Below, one piece after another: positions 54,568-62,782 of a DNA stretch of 64,000 nucleotides (its first letter is position 1; each line of letters begins with the position of its first letter). The stretch is from Variovorax sp. PCZ-1 (GTDB lineage Bacteria; Pseudomonadota; Gammaproteobacteria; Burkholderiales; Burkholderiaceae_C). The position numbers and the translations under genes are program-made. Location: the NCBI RefSeq assembly GCF_018413605.1, contig NZ_JAHCDN010000001.1:1860001-1924000 (forward strand), in the 5' to 3' direction. Below the pieces are notes generated by a model that was given only the letters and a program-made list of their open reading frames with translations, ran no database searches and had not been told where the DNA came from.

Positions 54568-55212
54568 ACGAGCAAGAACGATATCAAACACTGCGTCCAG
54601 CGTTTCAGCCTTGCCCAAACTGAGCCTGTTAGGCGAGATGCTGAGTAAATCGCGTTCTCTGCTGAAGCCCCCGAATAGCCTTTGATAAAGGCTACCCTCA
54701 GCGTTCTCACCTGCAAAATACATCTCTGTGATTAAGGTGATGTAGCCGGGCGCAATCACTTTGAAATGCACATGTGGCGGGCGTCCGCTGTAGCCAATTG
54801 GCTTGATGGTTTGGAAAGTGTATTGACCACCATCATCGGTCTGCATCCATCCATAGCCTTGAAAGCCGCGTTGCGCAGGTTTTTCCCCGCCAAAACCAGG
54901 GTGCCTGTATTCCCCTACATCGTCAATTTGCCAAATTTCTACGCGTGCATCCTTGAGAATTTCTCCGCTGTCTCCGCGCACCCGCCCTCGCAGCGTCATA
55001 GGGATCCCTCCCGTGTATTTTTTGCCATTCAGGGTCGTTAGGTCGTTATCGACTTCACCATTCCATGTGGTGGGGTAATACGGTCCTTCCACGTCTTGCG
55101 GCGTGGCCTTAAGTTTCACGATTTGCGCCAACGAAAGCTTTGGCAAAAAACTCAAAGGTGCAAAGACTGCAGCTGCAAGCACTTGAAGGCTGCTACGGCG
55201 AGGGATCTTCAT
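54562..55212 (-). CDS. Intradiol ring-cleavage dioxygenase-like protein with export signal
   Basis: The 216-residue product has an N-terminal Tat-like signal (KIPRRSSLQVLAAAVFAPLSFLP) and a dioxygenase domain of the protocatechuate 3,4-dioxygenase fold. Candidate iron ligands are the Tyr in QDVEGPYYP or GEYRHPGF and the His pair in RPPHVHFKV. DARVEIWQIDDVGEYRHPGF is a family feature. Exported members exist in many bacteria, with unknown substrates. The gene is convergent with the LysR at 53668. Confidence 0.85.
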   Translation of the reverse strand: MKIPRRSSLQVLAAAVFAPLSFLPKLSLAQIVKLKATPQDVEGPYYPTTWNGEVDNDLTTLNGKKYTGGIPMTLRGRVRGDSGEILKDARVEIWQIDDVGEYRHPGFGGEKPAQRGFQGYGWMQTDDGGQYTFQTIKPIGYSGRPPHVHFKVIAPGYITLITEMYFAGENAEGSLYQRLFGGFSRERDLLSISPNRLSLGKAETLDAVFDIVLARL

Positions 55213-55232
55213 GATGATGGCCTTTTACTAAC

Positions 55233-55865
55233 TTAGGACTTGCGAATCCAAGCAGGCGAAATGCCCGTGCCTTGACCAGCGCCGTAGCCGAAATAGACAT
55301 TCAAGCCAGCCAACGGTTCGAGATAGCGAGCGTTGTTCAAACCGCCAGCGTCAACTGCATCAAAGCCCATGCTTGTCGCGAGTTGCTTGACGGTTTGCTT
55401 GGCTGCATCATTGTTACCTGCGACAAACACACTGACCTTGGCCGCCTTGCTGAAATTTGCGCCATCATCGAGCACAGCGGCGAACAAGGTGTTGAAGGCC
55501 TTGACTACGTGCGACTTGGGTGCGGCTTGCGCAATTTGCTCAGCAGCAGAAGTGCTGTGGCCCACAGTCAAGCTCATGTAATCAGCTGACAAAGGATTAG
55601 TGATGTCAATCACGACTTTGCCGCTCAAATCGCCCAAAGAAGCCAGAGCGGCTGGCGCATCGCCATAGCCCACAGCCAACACAACGACCTCAGCATCTGC
55701 AGCTGCGCCTTGCGCAGGTACATGCTGAACGCCTGGATATTTAGCAGCAAGCGCCGCGGATTTAGCTGCATCGCGGGAAGCGAGCTTGACGCTGTGGCCC
55801 GCTGCATGGAGTTGTTTCACAAAGCCTGCGCCCATATTGCCAGCGCCGATTACCGTGATTTTCAT
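55233..55865 (-). CDS. F420-reductase-like NAD(P)-binding oxidoreductase
   Basis: The 210-residue product begins MKITVIGAGNMGAGFVKQLHAAGHSVKLASRD (GxGxxG) and resembles the NADPH-dependent F420 reductase family (VVIDITNPLS, HVVKAFNTLFA, DAGGLNNARYLEPLA). Betaproteobacteria lack F420 as far as I know, so the true acceptor is unclear. The ATG at 55865 is preferred to the upstream one at 55937. It is divergent from the LysR at 56019. Confidence 0.86.
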   Translation of the reverse strand: MKITVIGAGNMGAGFVKQLHAAGHSVKLASRDAAKSAALAAKYPGVQHVPAQGAAADAEVVVLAVGYGDAPAALASLGDLSGKVVIDITNPLSADYMSLTVGHSTSAAEQIAQAAPKSHVVKAFNTLFAAVLDDGANFSKAAKVSVFVAGNNDAAKQTVKQLATSMGFDAVDAGGLNNARYLEPLAGLNVYFGYGAGQGTGISPAWIRKS

Positions 55866-55963
55866 CTTGAATCCTTGAAATGAGTTAGTCAACAAGTTGC
55901 ACACTTGGGTGCAACAGCTCAACGCCTTGTTGGGCATGAAAGAACTGTATTTGTTTCTTTTAA

Positions 55964-55979
55964 TTTGATAAATATCAAA
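55964..55979. promoter_or_regulatory. Palindrome TTTGATAAATATCAAA, candidate LysR operator
   Basis: TTTGATA and TATCAAA flank AA, in the divergent intergenic region between the F420-reductase-like and LysR genes. It fits the inverted-repeat form of LysR binding sites. Confidence 0.5.
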
Positions 55980-56018
55980 ATTTATGAATAATTATTCCAA
56001 AATTTGAGACAATAGCCT

Positions 56019-56975
56019 ATGGACAAATTCAAAGAAATGCAATCCTTCGTGGCGGTGGCCGAATCTGGCAGCTTTGTGAAAGCAGCAGATGAACTGGAAA
56101 CTTCCAAAGCTGCCGTCTCTCGCTATGTGGCTCAGTTGGAGGAGCGCTTGGGCGTACGATTGATGAATCGCACCACGCGCCGCTTGTCTCTCACAGATGA
56201 GGGCCATGCCTTTCTCGCGCATTGCAAAGAAACGCTGAGCTTGATTGAAGATGCTGAAGAAGAAATTCAGAGCAAGCGTAATAATGCCACGGGCTTGGTT
56301 CGCATCAATGCGCCCGTGAGCTTTGGCATCTTGCATCTGGCACCGCTTTGGGGGAAATTCACACAGTTGTATCCTCAGGTGAAGCTGGATGTCACCTTGT
56401 CAGACCGTGTTGTTGATTTGGTGGATGAAGGTTTTGATATCGCCATTCGTGTCGCCAGGCTTCCCAGCTCAACACTGATCAGTAGAAAACTGGCCAGCAC
56501 ATCGCTCGTCGTATGCGCGTCGCCCAAGTACCTGAAAGGCAAATCAAAACCCTCGCATCCACGTGACCTGAAAGATCACAGCATCATCAGCTACTCATAC
56601 CTAGCAACAGGCGATGAATGGGTATTTCAAGGCCCAGAAGGAGAAATTCGCGTCAAAACACAGCCCCAAATCCACACCAACAACGGAGACACATGCCGTA
56701 GCGTTGCACTGACGCACCAAGGCATCATCATGCAGCCCAATTTCATTGTTAGCCGAGATATCCAAAACGGCGATTTGGTCGAATTACTTCCTCAGTTCAA
56801 ATCCGCTGAGTTGGGCATTTATGCTGTGTATCCATCTCGCAAACTCGTTTCCAAGAGAATACGCGTATTGGTCGATTTCTTAGTCAAAGAGTTTGAACAG
56901 ATCAATTTCGGAGCCGAGCTAACTTCACCCTCTCACCTGGCTAAATCAATCGCTAGGGGCAGCAAAAGAAACTAA
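56019..56975 (+). CDS. LysR-family transcriptional regulator
   Basis: The 318-residue regulator has the N-terminal HTH (DKFKEMQSFVAVAESGSFVKAADELETSKAAVSRYVAQLEERLGVRLMNRTTRRLSLTDEG) followed by the periplasmic-binding-type effector domain. The RTTRRLSLTDEG end of the linker is typical of the CrgA/DmlR branch. It probably controls the divergent minus-strand genes at 55233 and 54562. Directly after its stop comes a sequence resembling the guaA 3' end. Confidence 0.95.
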   Translation: MDKFKEMQSFVAVAESGSFVKAADELETSKAAVSRYVAQLEERLGVRLMNRTTRRLSLTDEGHAFLAHCKETLSLIEDAEEEIQSKRNNATGLVRINAPVSFGILHLAPLWGKFTQLYPQVKLDVTLSDRVVDLVDEGFDIAIRVARLPSSTLISRKLASTSLVVCASPKYLKGKSKPSHPRDLKDHSIISYSYLATGDEWVFQGPEGEIRVKTQPQIHTNNGDTCRSVALTHQGIIMQPNFIVSRDIQNGDLVELLPQFKSAELGIYAVYPSRKLVSKRIRVLVDFLVKEFEQINFGAELTSPSHLAKSIARGSKRN

Positions 56976-56980
56976 CAGCT

Positions 56981-57091
56981 CCTCGCTCCCACTCAATTGT
57001 CAACTCACGTCTAAACTTAGATTTTGAAGAACAATGCGGTACGTGGCTGAACGATGTTCAGACATCGTCCAAAGTCGTCCGTACCGTCAGT
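56981..57091 (+). repeat. guaA 3'-end-like sequence (site 1) and attached structured sequence
   Basis: CTCCCACTCAATTGTC at 56986-57001 matches the end of guaA (CTCCCACTCAATCGTC at 60496-60511), and the match of about 21 bases has two differences. The following 90 bases end in TCCGTACCGTCAGT, shared with site 2, and include the nested inverted repeats GGTACG/CGTACC and ACGATG/CATCGT. Confidence 0.6.
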
Positions 57092-57120
57092 ATTACCGTC
57101 ATGCCAAACAGAGCATGTCT

Positions 57121-57738
57121 CTAGTGCACAGCAGCCTTTTGAAGTTCGGTCTGAAGCTTGCTCAAAAAGCTACCCATCGTCTGCTCATGCATATCAACTG
57201 CCTTCGCTCCACCGCCTGCCACGAAGGTGACCTCAGTGATACCAATCACATTCAGAATCAAGCGCAGATACTGGGTAGCAATATCTCGATCTCTTATGGG
57301 TGAACCTTCTGTATAAACACCGCCAGAGGCAAGCAGAACCGTCGCTTTCTTACCTTTGATAAGCCCCTTGCCATCAAACCCAAGTGTCAACCCCTTGCGC
57401 ACGATGTGATCAATCCATGCTTTGAGTGCGGAAGGTATGTTGTAGTTATAAACTGAAGTCGCAATGACAAGATGATCAGCCGCGAGCAGTTCAGCAACGA
57501 GTGAATCCGACAAGCTCAATCTAGCCTTCAGCTCCTCCGTCAGTTGCGGCGGCGGTGTGAAGTAAGCCTGTAGCCATTCAGCTGTGATTTGCGGCAAGAT
57601 GGTCTGCGCTAAATCACGGCGTACGACATTGCCATCAGAGTGTGCAGCTAGCCACTCTTCAACGAAGCAACGGGTCATCTGCCGGGATATGGAAGCATCG
57701 CCACGCGGGCTGGTTTCAACAACAAGAAGTTGAGTCAT
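57121..57738 (-). CDS. azoR: FMN-dependent NADH-azoreductase
   Basis: The 205-residue flavodoxin-like enzyme shows [26 protein letters not shown] (FMN phosphate binding), [48 protein letters not shown] and the C-terminal dimer part. It reduces azo dyes and quinones in the family. It is divergent from the LysR at 57874, which probably regulates it. Confidence 0.93.
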   Translation of the reverse strand: MTQLLVVETSPRGDASISRQMTRCFVEEWLAAHSDGNVVRRDLAQTILPQITAEWLQAYFTPPPQLTEELKARLSLSDSLVAELLAADHLVIATSVYNYNIPSALKAWIDHIVRKGLTLGFDGKGLIKGKKATVLLASGGVYTEGSPIRDRDIATQYLRLILNVIGITEVTFVAGGGAKAVDMHEQTMGSFLSKLQTELQKAAVH

Positions 57739-57842
57739 CAGGTAATCCTTAAAAAATGAGGCTCACGTCACTGCGGATGCATGAGGTGGCAGCCAGTCTT
57801 TAATATATGGACCAATCTATAACAATAGAAGTGATATAAATA

Positions 57843-57857
57843 TGATTAAGTTAATCA
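57843..57857. promoter_or_regulatory. Palindrome TGATTAAGTTAATCA, candidate LysR operator
   Basis: A perfect 15-base palindrome 17 bases upstream of the LysR start, in the region shared with azoR. Confidence 0.45.
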
Positions 57858-57873
57858 CCAAAATAGATAGATC

Positions 57874-58788
57874 ATGATCGGCAACCTCACTCTTGACCAA
57901 TTGCGAGTTCTTGTGACGATTACTTCCACGGGAAGTTTTTCTGCTGCAGGCCGCCAGCTCATGCGGGCGCAGTCTGCCATCAGCCAAGCCATAGCTTCAT
58001 TGGAGTCCACCCAGGGTGTTTTGCTGTTTGACCGAAGCGGCCACCGGCCCGTTTTGACTGACGCTGGGCGCGTGTTGGTTGATCAGGCGCGTTTGGTGCT
58101 AGCAAGTGCCGCTCGCTTCGAGGCAGTCGCGGCAGGCACACGCAGCGGGTTAGAACCGGAACTGGTTCTGGCGATTGATCCCCTGGTACCAACAACACCT
58201 TTGATCGAAAGCTTGCGCGCGCTAAGCGACCAATTTCCCGATCTGCCTGTCAGCTTCTCGACCGAGGGACTTGGCGGCTCGCTGCGACGCCTGCGTAGCG
58301 ATACAGCAGCATTGGCCATCTGTTTGCTTCTGCCAGCGGTACCTGAAGACATCGTGGCTAGCCCACTCCTAAAAATCAAATTACATGCGGTGGTATCTCC
58401 CCTGCACCCTTTGGCTTTGATCGGTCGTCCAGTCTCCCAAAGTGATTTGGAGTCACATGTGCAATTGGTTCTCTCTGACCCCTTTGACCCAACAGGAGCC
58501 AACTACGGGGTATCCAGCGCGAGACTCTGGCGTTTTGTGGATTTGGGCAGACGCATGGATTTCTTGCTGGCAGGATTTGGATGGTGCCGAATGCCAGAGC
58601 ACATGGTAGAGCAGGCAATAGCCAAAGGACAGTTAAAACGCATTGACATACTGGACGACCCTACACCGAGCGATGGCATCACCATCTACGCAGCTCATAA
58701 GCGTGATCGTTTACCAGGCCCCGCAGGGCGCTGGCTGCTAACAGAACTCAAGCAGCAACTGCAACTTGATCACGTTCAACCCAATTGA
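57874..58788 (+). CDS. LysR-family transcriptional regulator
   Basis: The 304-residue regulator has the HTH (NLTLDQLRVLVTITSTGSFSAAGRQLMRAQSAISQAIASLESTQGVLLFDRSGHRPVLTDAG) and an effector domain. It is divergent from azoR. Shortly after its stop lies a second guaA-end-like sequence (58838-58856). There is no obvious close relationship to the other three LysR proteins of the region. Confidence 0.95.
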   Translation: MIGNLTLDQLRVLVTITSTGSFSAAGRQLMRAQSAISQAIASLESTQGVLLFDRSGHRPVLTDAGRVLVDQARLVLASAARFEAVAAGTRSGLEPELVLAIDPLVPTTPLIESLRALSDQFPDLPVSFSTEGLGGSLRRLRSDTAALAICLLLPAVPEDIVASPLLKIKLHAVVSPLHPLALIGRPVSQSDLESHVQLVLSDPFDPTGANYGVSSARLWRFVDLGRRMDFLLAGFGWCRMPEHMVEQAIAKGQLKRIDILDDPTPSDGITIYAAHKRDRLPGPAGRWLLTELKQQLQLDHVQPN

Positions 58789-58837
58789 GTGCGACGCCCA
58801 GCGATACAGTGCTTTGACGTGAATCGAAAGCTACTCT

Positions 58838-58944
58838 ACACTCCACTTAATTGTCACCCCGAGCAAGACTTAGACTCCACCGCATTGCGCTTCACTACGC
58901 CGGACGATGAGTTTGCATCATCAAAGGTCATCCGTACCGTCAGT
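58838..58944 (+). repeat. guaA 3'-end-like sequence (site 2) and attached structured sequence
   Basis: CTCCACTTAATTGTCA at 58841-58856 is a more worn match to the guaA end. The rest is alignable with the sequence at 57001-57091, ending TCCGTACCGTCAGT at 58931-58944, and keeps a GATGA/TCATC hairpin at the equivalent place. It lies between a LysR and a minus-strand gene, as site 1 does. Confidence 0.5.
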
Positions 58945-59018
58945 TTGCAACGATAAAGTCGACCAGCCAGAAGCTGAGCAACGTTTGGAATCGTCACCAG
59001 CCGCAGCAGCTATCCAAA

Positions 59019-59429
59019 TCAACTTGGACTAGCTTGCGGAAGTTTCGCGATCACCTTGATTTCGAACTGAAAACCATAAAGCCACGTTACACCGACACCT
59101 GTCAAGGTCGGGTATGGCTCGCTACCCCAATAGTCGGGGATAACTTTCCATATGGTCTCAAAGTTTGTTTCTGGATCGACAACAAAAACAGTCACATCAA
59201 TCACATCATCGAATGCGCAACCTGCAGCCAACAGAACAGCATTCAAATGATCAAATGCGAGTCGGACTTGCTTCTCCAAATCAGTCTCAGGCGAACCATC
59301 GTCACGGCTACCAACTTGTCCAGAAACAAACAAGAAACCATTGGAACGGATGGCTGGCGAATAGCGATTACGCTCATACAGCGCACGCCGTCCCGGCGGA
59401 AAAACGACATCGCGTTTAACTTCATTCAT
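59019..59429 (-). CDS. RidA (YjgF/YER057c/UK114) family protein
   Basis: The 136-residue product from MNEVKRDVVFPPGRR has RidA-type strands FLFVSGQVG and the C-terminal half DVTVFVVDPETNFETIWKVIPDYWGSEPYPTLTGVGVTWL. RidA proteins hydrolyse reactive enamines or imines, but the conserved catalytic Arg of true RidA is not clearly present, so it may be a divergent subfamily. It is divergent from the GTG-start LysR gene. Confidence 0.85.
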   Translation of the reverse strand: MNEVKRDVVFPPGRRALYERNRYSPAIRSNGFLFVSGQVGSRDDGSPETDLEKQVRLAFDHLNAVLLAAGCAFDDVIDVTVFVVDPETNFETIWKVIPDYWGSEPYPTLTGVGVTWLYGFQFEIKVIAKLPQASPS

Positions 59430-59520
59430 ACAAATACTCCAAATAAGTGCGAGGGGGCAATAGTTAATATCCAAGCAATCATAGGGATCGCACTCTTATT
59501 GATAAACGAGCAAGTCTGTT

Positions 59521-59551
59521 CATCTTTGTTTGTAAAATGCAAACAAAGATG
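59521..59551. promoter_or_regulatory. 12-bp inverted repeat CATCTTTGTTTG / CAAACAAAGATG
   Basis: Two perfect 12-base arms at 59521-59532 and 59540-59551 are separated by TAAAATG. They lie in the divergent RidA-LysR intergenic region, 18 bases before the LysR start. This is the strongest candidate operator of the region. Confidence 0.6.
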
Positions 59552-59568
59552 CGGTTTAGGAATTAGCA

Positions 59569-60486
59569 GTGGATCGCTTTGACGCAATGCAAGCCTTTGT
59601 TCGCGTGGTGGAAACAGGCAGTTTCACCAAGGCGGCGCAGACTCTGCACATGAGCAAGACTACGGCGACACAACTGGTTCAACAACTCGAAGCTCGGTTG
59701 CGCGTTAAGCTGCTGAATCGCACGACCCGGAAAGTCAATGTCACTGCAGATGGCGCGGCTTACTATGAACGCTGTGTGCGCCTCTTGGCCGATATGGATG
59801 ATGCTGAGACGAGCCTATCTAACGCTACAGCGGCGCCAAGAGGCCGTCTGCGTGTGGATGTTCCAAGCCCGCTGGCGAGCATGATCCTGATACCCGCATT
59901 GCCAGCATTTCATGCGCAATACCCCGACATCCAGCTCGACATGGGTGTCAGTGACCGCATGGTAGACATCATCGGCGAAAACGTGGACTGCGTCGTACGC
60001 GGCGGCGTACTCGCTGACCAGTCGTTAAAGGCGCGTCATGTAGGCGACCTGCAACTCAAGGTGTTCGCAGCACCCTGCTACTTGGATCACAACGGCACAC
60101 CCTTGCACCCACAGGACTTGGAGAGCTCACATCACCGCGTCGTTGGCTTTGTGTGGGCGCGCACGGGAAAAACCGTTCCTTACGCGATGCACCGCGGCAG
60201 CGAGAGCATCAAAATGCAGGGTCAATATGTGTTGGCTGTGGATGACGGCAATGCCTATCTTGCCGCCGGCTTGGCCGGCCTCGGTGTCTTGTGGTTGCCC
60301 GACTATATGGCGAAACAATACGTGGCAAAAGGTGATTTACTGCCACTGCTCGAGGATTGGCATCTTGATTCAATGCCGCTGTACGTTGCATTTCCGCCTA
60401 ACCGGCATGTTAGCGCCAAGCTACGTGTGTTTATCGAATGGGTCGCTGAACTGATGGCTCAGCATGCGCCTGTCATTAGGCCGTGA
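59569..60486 (+). CDS. LysR-family transcriptional regulator (GTG start)
   Basis: The 305-residue regulator has the HTH (DRFDAMQAFVRVVETGSFTKAAQTLHMSKTTATQLVQQLEARLRVKLLNRTTRKVNVTADG) and an effector domain, and is closest to the CrgA/DmlR branch. The start codon is GTG. It is divergent from the RidA-like gene. Its stop lies 4 bases before the end of the convergent guaA gene. Confidence 0.94.
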   Translation: MDRFDAMQAFVRVVETGSFTKAAQTLHMSKTTATQLVQQLEARLRVKLLNRTTRKVNVTADGAAYYERCVRLLADMDDAETSLSNATAAPRGRLRVDVPSPLASMILIPALPAFHAQYPDIQLDMGVSDRMVDIIGENVDCVVRGGVLADQSLKARHVGDLQLKVFAAPCYLDHNGTPLHPQDLESSHHRVVGFVWARTGKTVPYAMHRGSESIKMQGQYVLAVDDGNAYLAAGLAGLGVLWLPDYMAKQYVAKGDLLPLLEDWHLDSMPLYVAFPPNRHVSAKLRVFIEWVAELMAQHAPVIRP

Positions 60487-60490
60487 CTTC

Positions 60491-60511
60491 CCTCACTCCC
60501 ACTCAATCGTC
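60491..60511 (+). other. guaA 3' end (reference site for the duplicated sequences)
   Basis: The last codons of guaA, in plus-strand form TCACTCCCACTCAATCGTC. Worn copies occur at 56981 and 58838. The guaA 3' end is a known insertion target of some genomic islands. Confidence 0.5.
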
Positions 60512-62154
60512 GCAGGTGGTTTGGAGCTCACATCGTAGGTGACTCGGTTAATCCCACGCACTTCATTGATGATTCTGCTAGAGACTTTCTTGAGCAAGGC
60601 ATAGGGCAGCTCTGCCCAGTCCGCTGTCATGAAATCGCTGGTGACGACGGCGCGGAGAGCTACGACGTAATCGTAGGTGCGGCCATCGCCCATCACGCCG
60701 ACGCTTTTGACGGGGAGGAAGACGGTGAAGGCTTGGCTGGTGAGGTCGTACCAACTCTTGCCGGTTTGTTCGTCTTTGAAATTGCGCAGCTCTTCGATGA
60801 AGATGGCGTCAGCCCTGCGCAGCAGGTCAGCGTATTCTTTTTTGACTTCACCCAAGATGCGCACACCGAGGCCGGGGCCTGGGAAGGGGTGGCGGTAGAC
60901 CATTTCTGGCGGCAGGCCGAGGGCGACGCCGAGTTCTCTCACTTCGTCTTTGAAGAGATCGCGCAACGGCTCGAGCAACTTGAGGCCCAGCTGCTCGGGC
61001 AGGCCGCCGACATTGTGGTGGCTTTTGATGGTGACGGCTTTTTTGCTTTTGGCGCCGCCGGATTCGATGACATCGGGGTAGATGGTGCCTTGAGCAAGCC
61101 AAGTCACACCCTTAGCAGATGCTCCTAATTTGGTAGCACTCTGCGCAGATTCTATGCCGGCGAACTGCCCTTTTTGCTTTAATTTTTCAGCCTCTGCCTT
61201 GAACACATCGACAAACAAGCCACCGATGATTTTGCGTTTAGCTTCAGGCTCCGAGACGCCAGCTAACTTCGACAAAAACAACTCACTGGCATCGGCACGG
61301 ATCACTTTGGCATGCAGCTTGCCAGCAAACATGTCCATCACCATATCGCCTTCGTTGAGGCGCAGCAGGCCGTGATCAACGAACACGCAGGTAAGTTGAT
61401 CACCAATGGCGCGGTGAATGAGAGCTGCAGCAACTGATGAATCCACACCGCCTGAGAGGCCGAGCAGTACATGCTCATCGCCCACCTGCGCTTTGATTTT
61501 GGCGACGGCCTCGGCAATGTAATCGCCCATGATCCAGTCTTGCTTGGCACCGCAGATGCCTAAAACGAAGCGCTCGATCAGCGCCTTGCCTTGCACCGTA
61601 TGCGTCACCTCGGGGTGAAACTGAAACGCGTAAAACTTCCTTGCTTCATCAGCCATGCCCGCCAGCGGGCAGCTTGGCGTAGAAGCCATGAGCTTGAAGC
61701 CGGGCGGCATCTCGGTAACTTTGTCGCCATGGCTCATCCACACTTTGAGCATGCCGTGACCTTCTGGCGTTTGAAAATCTTCGATGCCTTTCAGCAACGA
61801 AGTATGCCCATGCGCCCTCACCTCGGCATAGCCAAATTCGCGCGTTTTGCCCGCTTCCACCTTGCCGCCCAGCTGCTGCGCCATGGTCTGCATGCCATAG
61901 CAAATACCCAGCACGGGAATGCCGAGCTCAAACACGGCATCAGGCGCACGATCATCCACCTCATACACGCTCGCATGCGAGCCCGAGAGGATGATGCCCT
62001 TCAAATGCCCATCCTTCGCATACTCGCGCACCCACTCGCTCGTCACATCACAGGGATGCACCTCCGAGAGCACATGCGCCTCGCGCACACGGCGGGCGAT
62101 GAGCTGGGTGACTTGGGAGCCGAAATCGAGGATGAGGATTTTGTCGTGTTGCAT
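60493..62154 (-). CDS. guaA: GMP synthase (glutamine-hydrolysing)
   Basis: The 553-residue enzyme makes GMP from XMP. It has the class I glutaminase domain ([37 protein letters not shown] with the Cys nucleophile, and [10 protein letters not shown]), the ATP-pyrophosphatase domain ([20 protein letters not shown]) and the C-terminal dimerisation domain ending PPATIEWE. It is longer than the usual about 525-540 because a Rep-A element adds [22 protein letters not shown] at about residues 325-345, between the ATPase core and [15 protein letters not shown]. The start MQHDKILIL is chosen over an upstream ATG. Confidence 0.97.
   Translation of the reverse strand: MQHDKILILDFGSQVTQLIARRVREAHVLSEVHPCDVTSEWVREYAKDGHLKGIILSGSHASVYEVDDRAPDAVFELGIPVLGICYGMQTMAQQLGGKVEAGKTREFGYAEVRAHGHTSLLKGIEDFQTPEGHGMLKVWMSHGDKVTEMPPGFKLMASTPSCPLAGMADEARKFYAFQFHPEVTHTVQGKALIERFVLGICGAKQDWIMGDYIAEAVAKIKAQVGDEHVLLGLSGGVDSSVAAALIHRAIGDQLTCVFVDHGLLRLNEGDMVMDMFAGKLHAKVIRADASELFLSKLAGVSEPEAKRKIIGGLFVDVFKAEAEKLKQKGQFAGIESAQSATKLGASAKGVTWLAQGTIYPDVIESGGAKSKKAVTIKSHHNVGGLPEQLGLKLLEPLRDLFKDEVRELGVALGLPPEMVYRHPFPGPGLGVRILGEVKKEYADLLRRADAIFIEELRNFKDEQTGKSWYDLTSQAFTVFLPVKSVGVMGDGRTYDYVVALRAVVTSDFMTADWAELPYALLKKVSSRIINEVRGINRVTYDVSSKPPATIEWE
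61124..61191 (-). repeat. Rep-A copy 18, inside guaA
   Basis: Plus-strand TAGCACTCTGCGCAGATTC, TATGCCGGCGAACTGCCC and TTTTTGCTTTAATTTTTC. The gene translates it in frame as [12 protein letters not shown], nearly identical to the hrpA copy. Confidence 0.92.
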
Positions 62155-62211
62155 GGTGAGCAATGAAAAAGGCGGCTTGAAGCCGCCTACTGAAGAGAGC
62201 TAAACCGTATT

Positions 62212-62712
62212 TTAGGCTTGCGCGGGGATGATCAGATTCTGTCCAGGGTAGATTTTGTCAGGATGGCTGAGCATGGGCTTATTGGCTTCGAAGATCACTG
62301 GGTATTTATTCGCATCGCCGTAGTATTGCTTGGCGATTTTGGAAAGGTTGTCGCCGCTCACCACCATGTGGAATTGGCAGCTGGGCGCATCGGCTTCATC
62401 GCAGGTCATTTCGTCAGCCACGCCAGCCACGCCATGCACATTGCCGCAACAGGTGATGATCTTTTCTCGCTCTTCCTGCGTGGCCACCAGCCCCGCTACT
62501 GTGACGATCTGATCCGCCCCACTGAATGTGATGGTGAGATTGTCTGCAGGTAGATTGTTGGAGCGGATGTAATCTTTGATAGCGCTGGATGCAGCTTCGT
62601 TGGCAGCAGCAGCTTTTTCTTCGTTGCTCGGCTCGGCCACTGCAGCAGCTACCTCAGGCTTGCTGCCAAAGAGTTTTTGACCAGCTTCTTTGAAAAATGA
62701 AATGATGCCCAT
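62212..62712 (-). CDS. BON/LysM-domain peptidoglycan-binding protein (Kbp/YgaU type)
   Basis: The 166-residue protein has an N-terminal SFFKEAGQKLFGSK, a BON domain (about 45-95, NNLPADNLTITFSGADQIVTVAGLVATQEEREKI) and a C-terminal LysM domain (about 116-165, MVVSGDNLSKIAKQYYGDANKYPVIFEANKPML, then KIYPGQNLIIP). The family includes the potassium-binding protein Kbp of E. coli. There is no obvious signal peptide, as in that protein. It lies between guaA and guaB. Confidence 0.92.
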   Translation of the reverse strand: MGIISFFKEAGQKLFGSKPEVAAAVAEPSNEEKAAAANEAASSAIKDYIRSNNLPADNLTITFSGADQIVTVAGLVATQEEREKIITCCGNVHGVAGVADEMTCDEADAPSCQFHMVVSGDNLSKIAKQYYGDANKYPVIFEANKPMLSHPDKIYPGQNLIIPAQA

Positions 62713-62782
62713 GATGTGCTCCTGAAAGATTGGTTGATGAACCCTATTTGTACATCAAAAGCATGACAAAGAGAGCAAAGCA

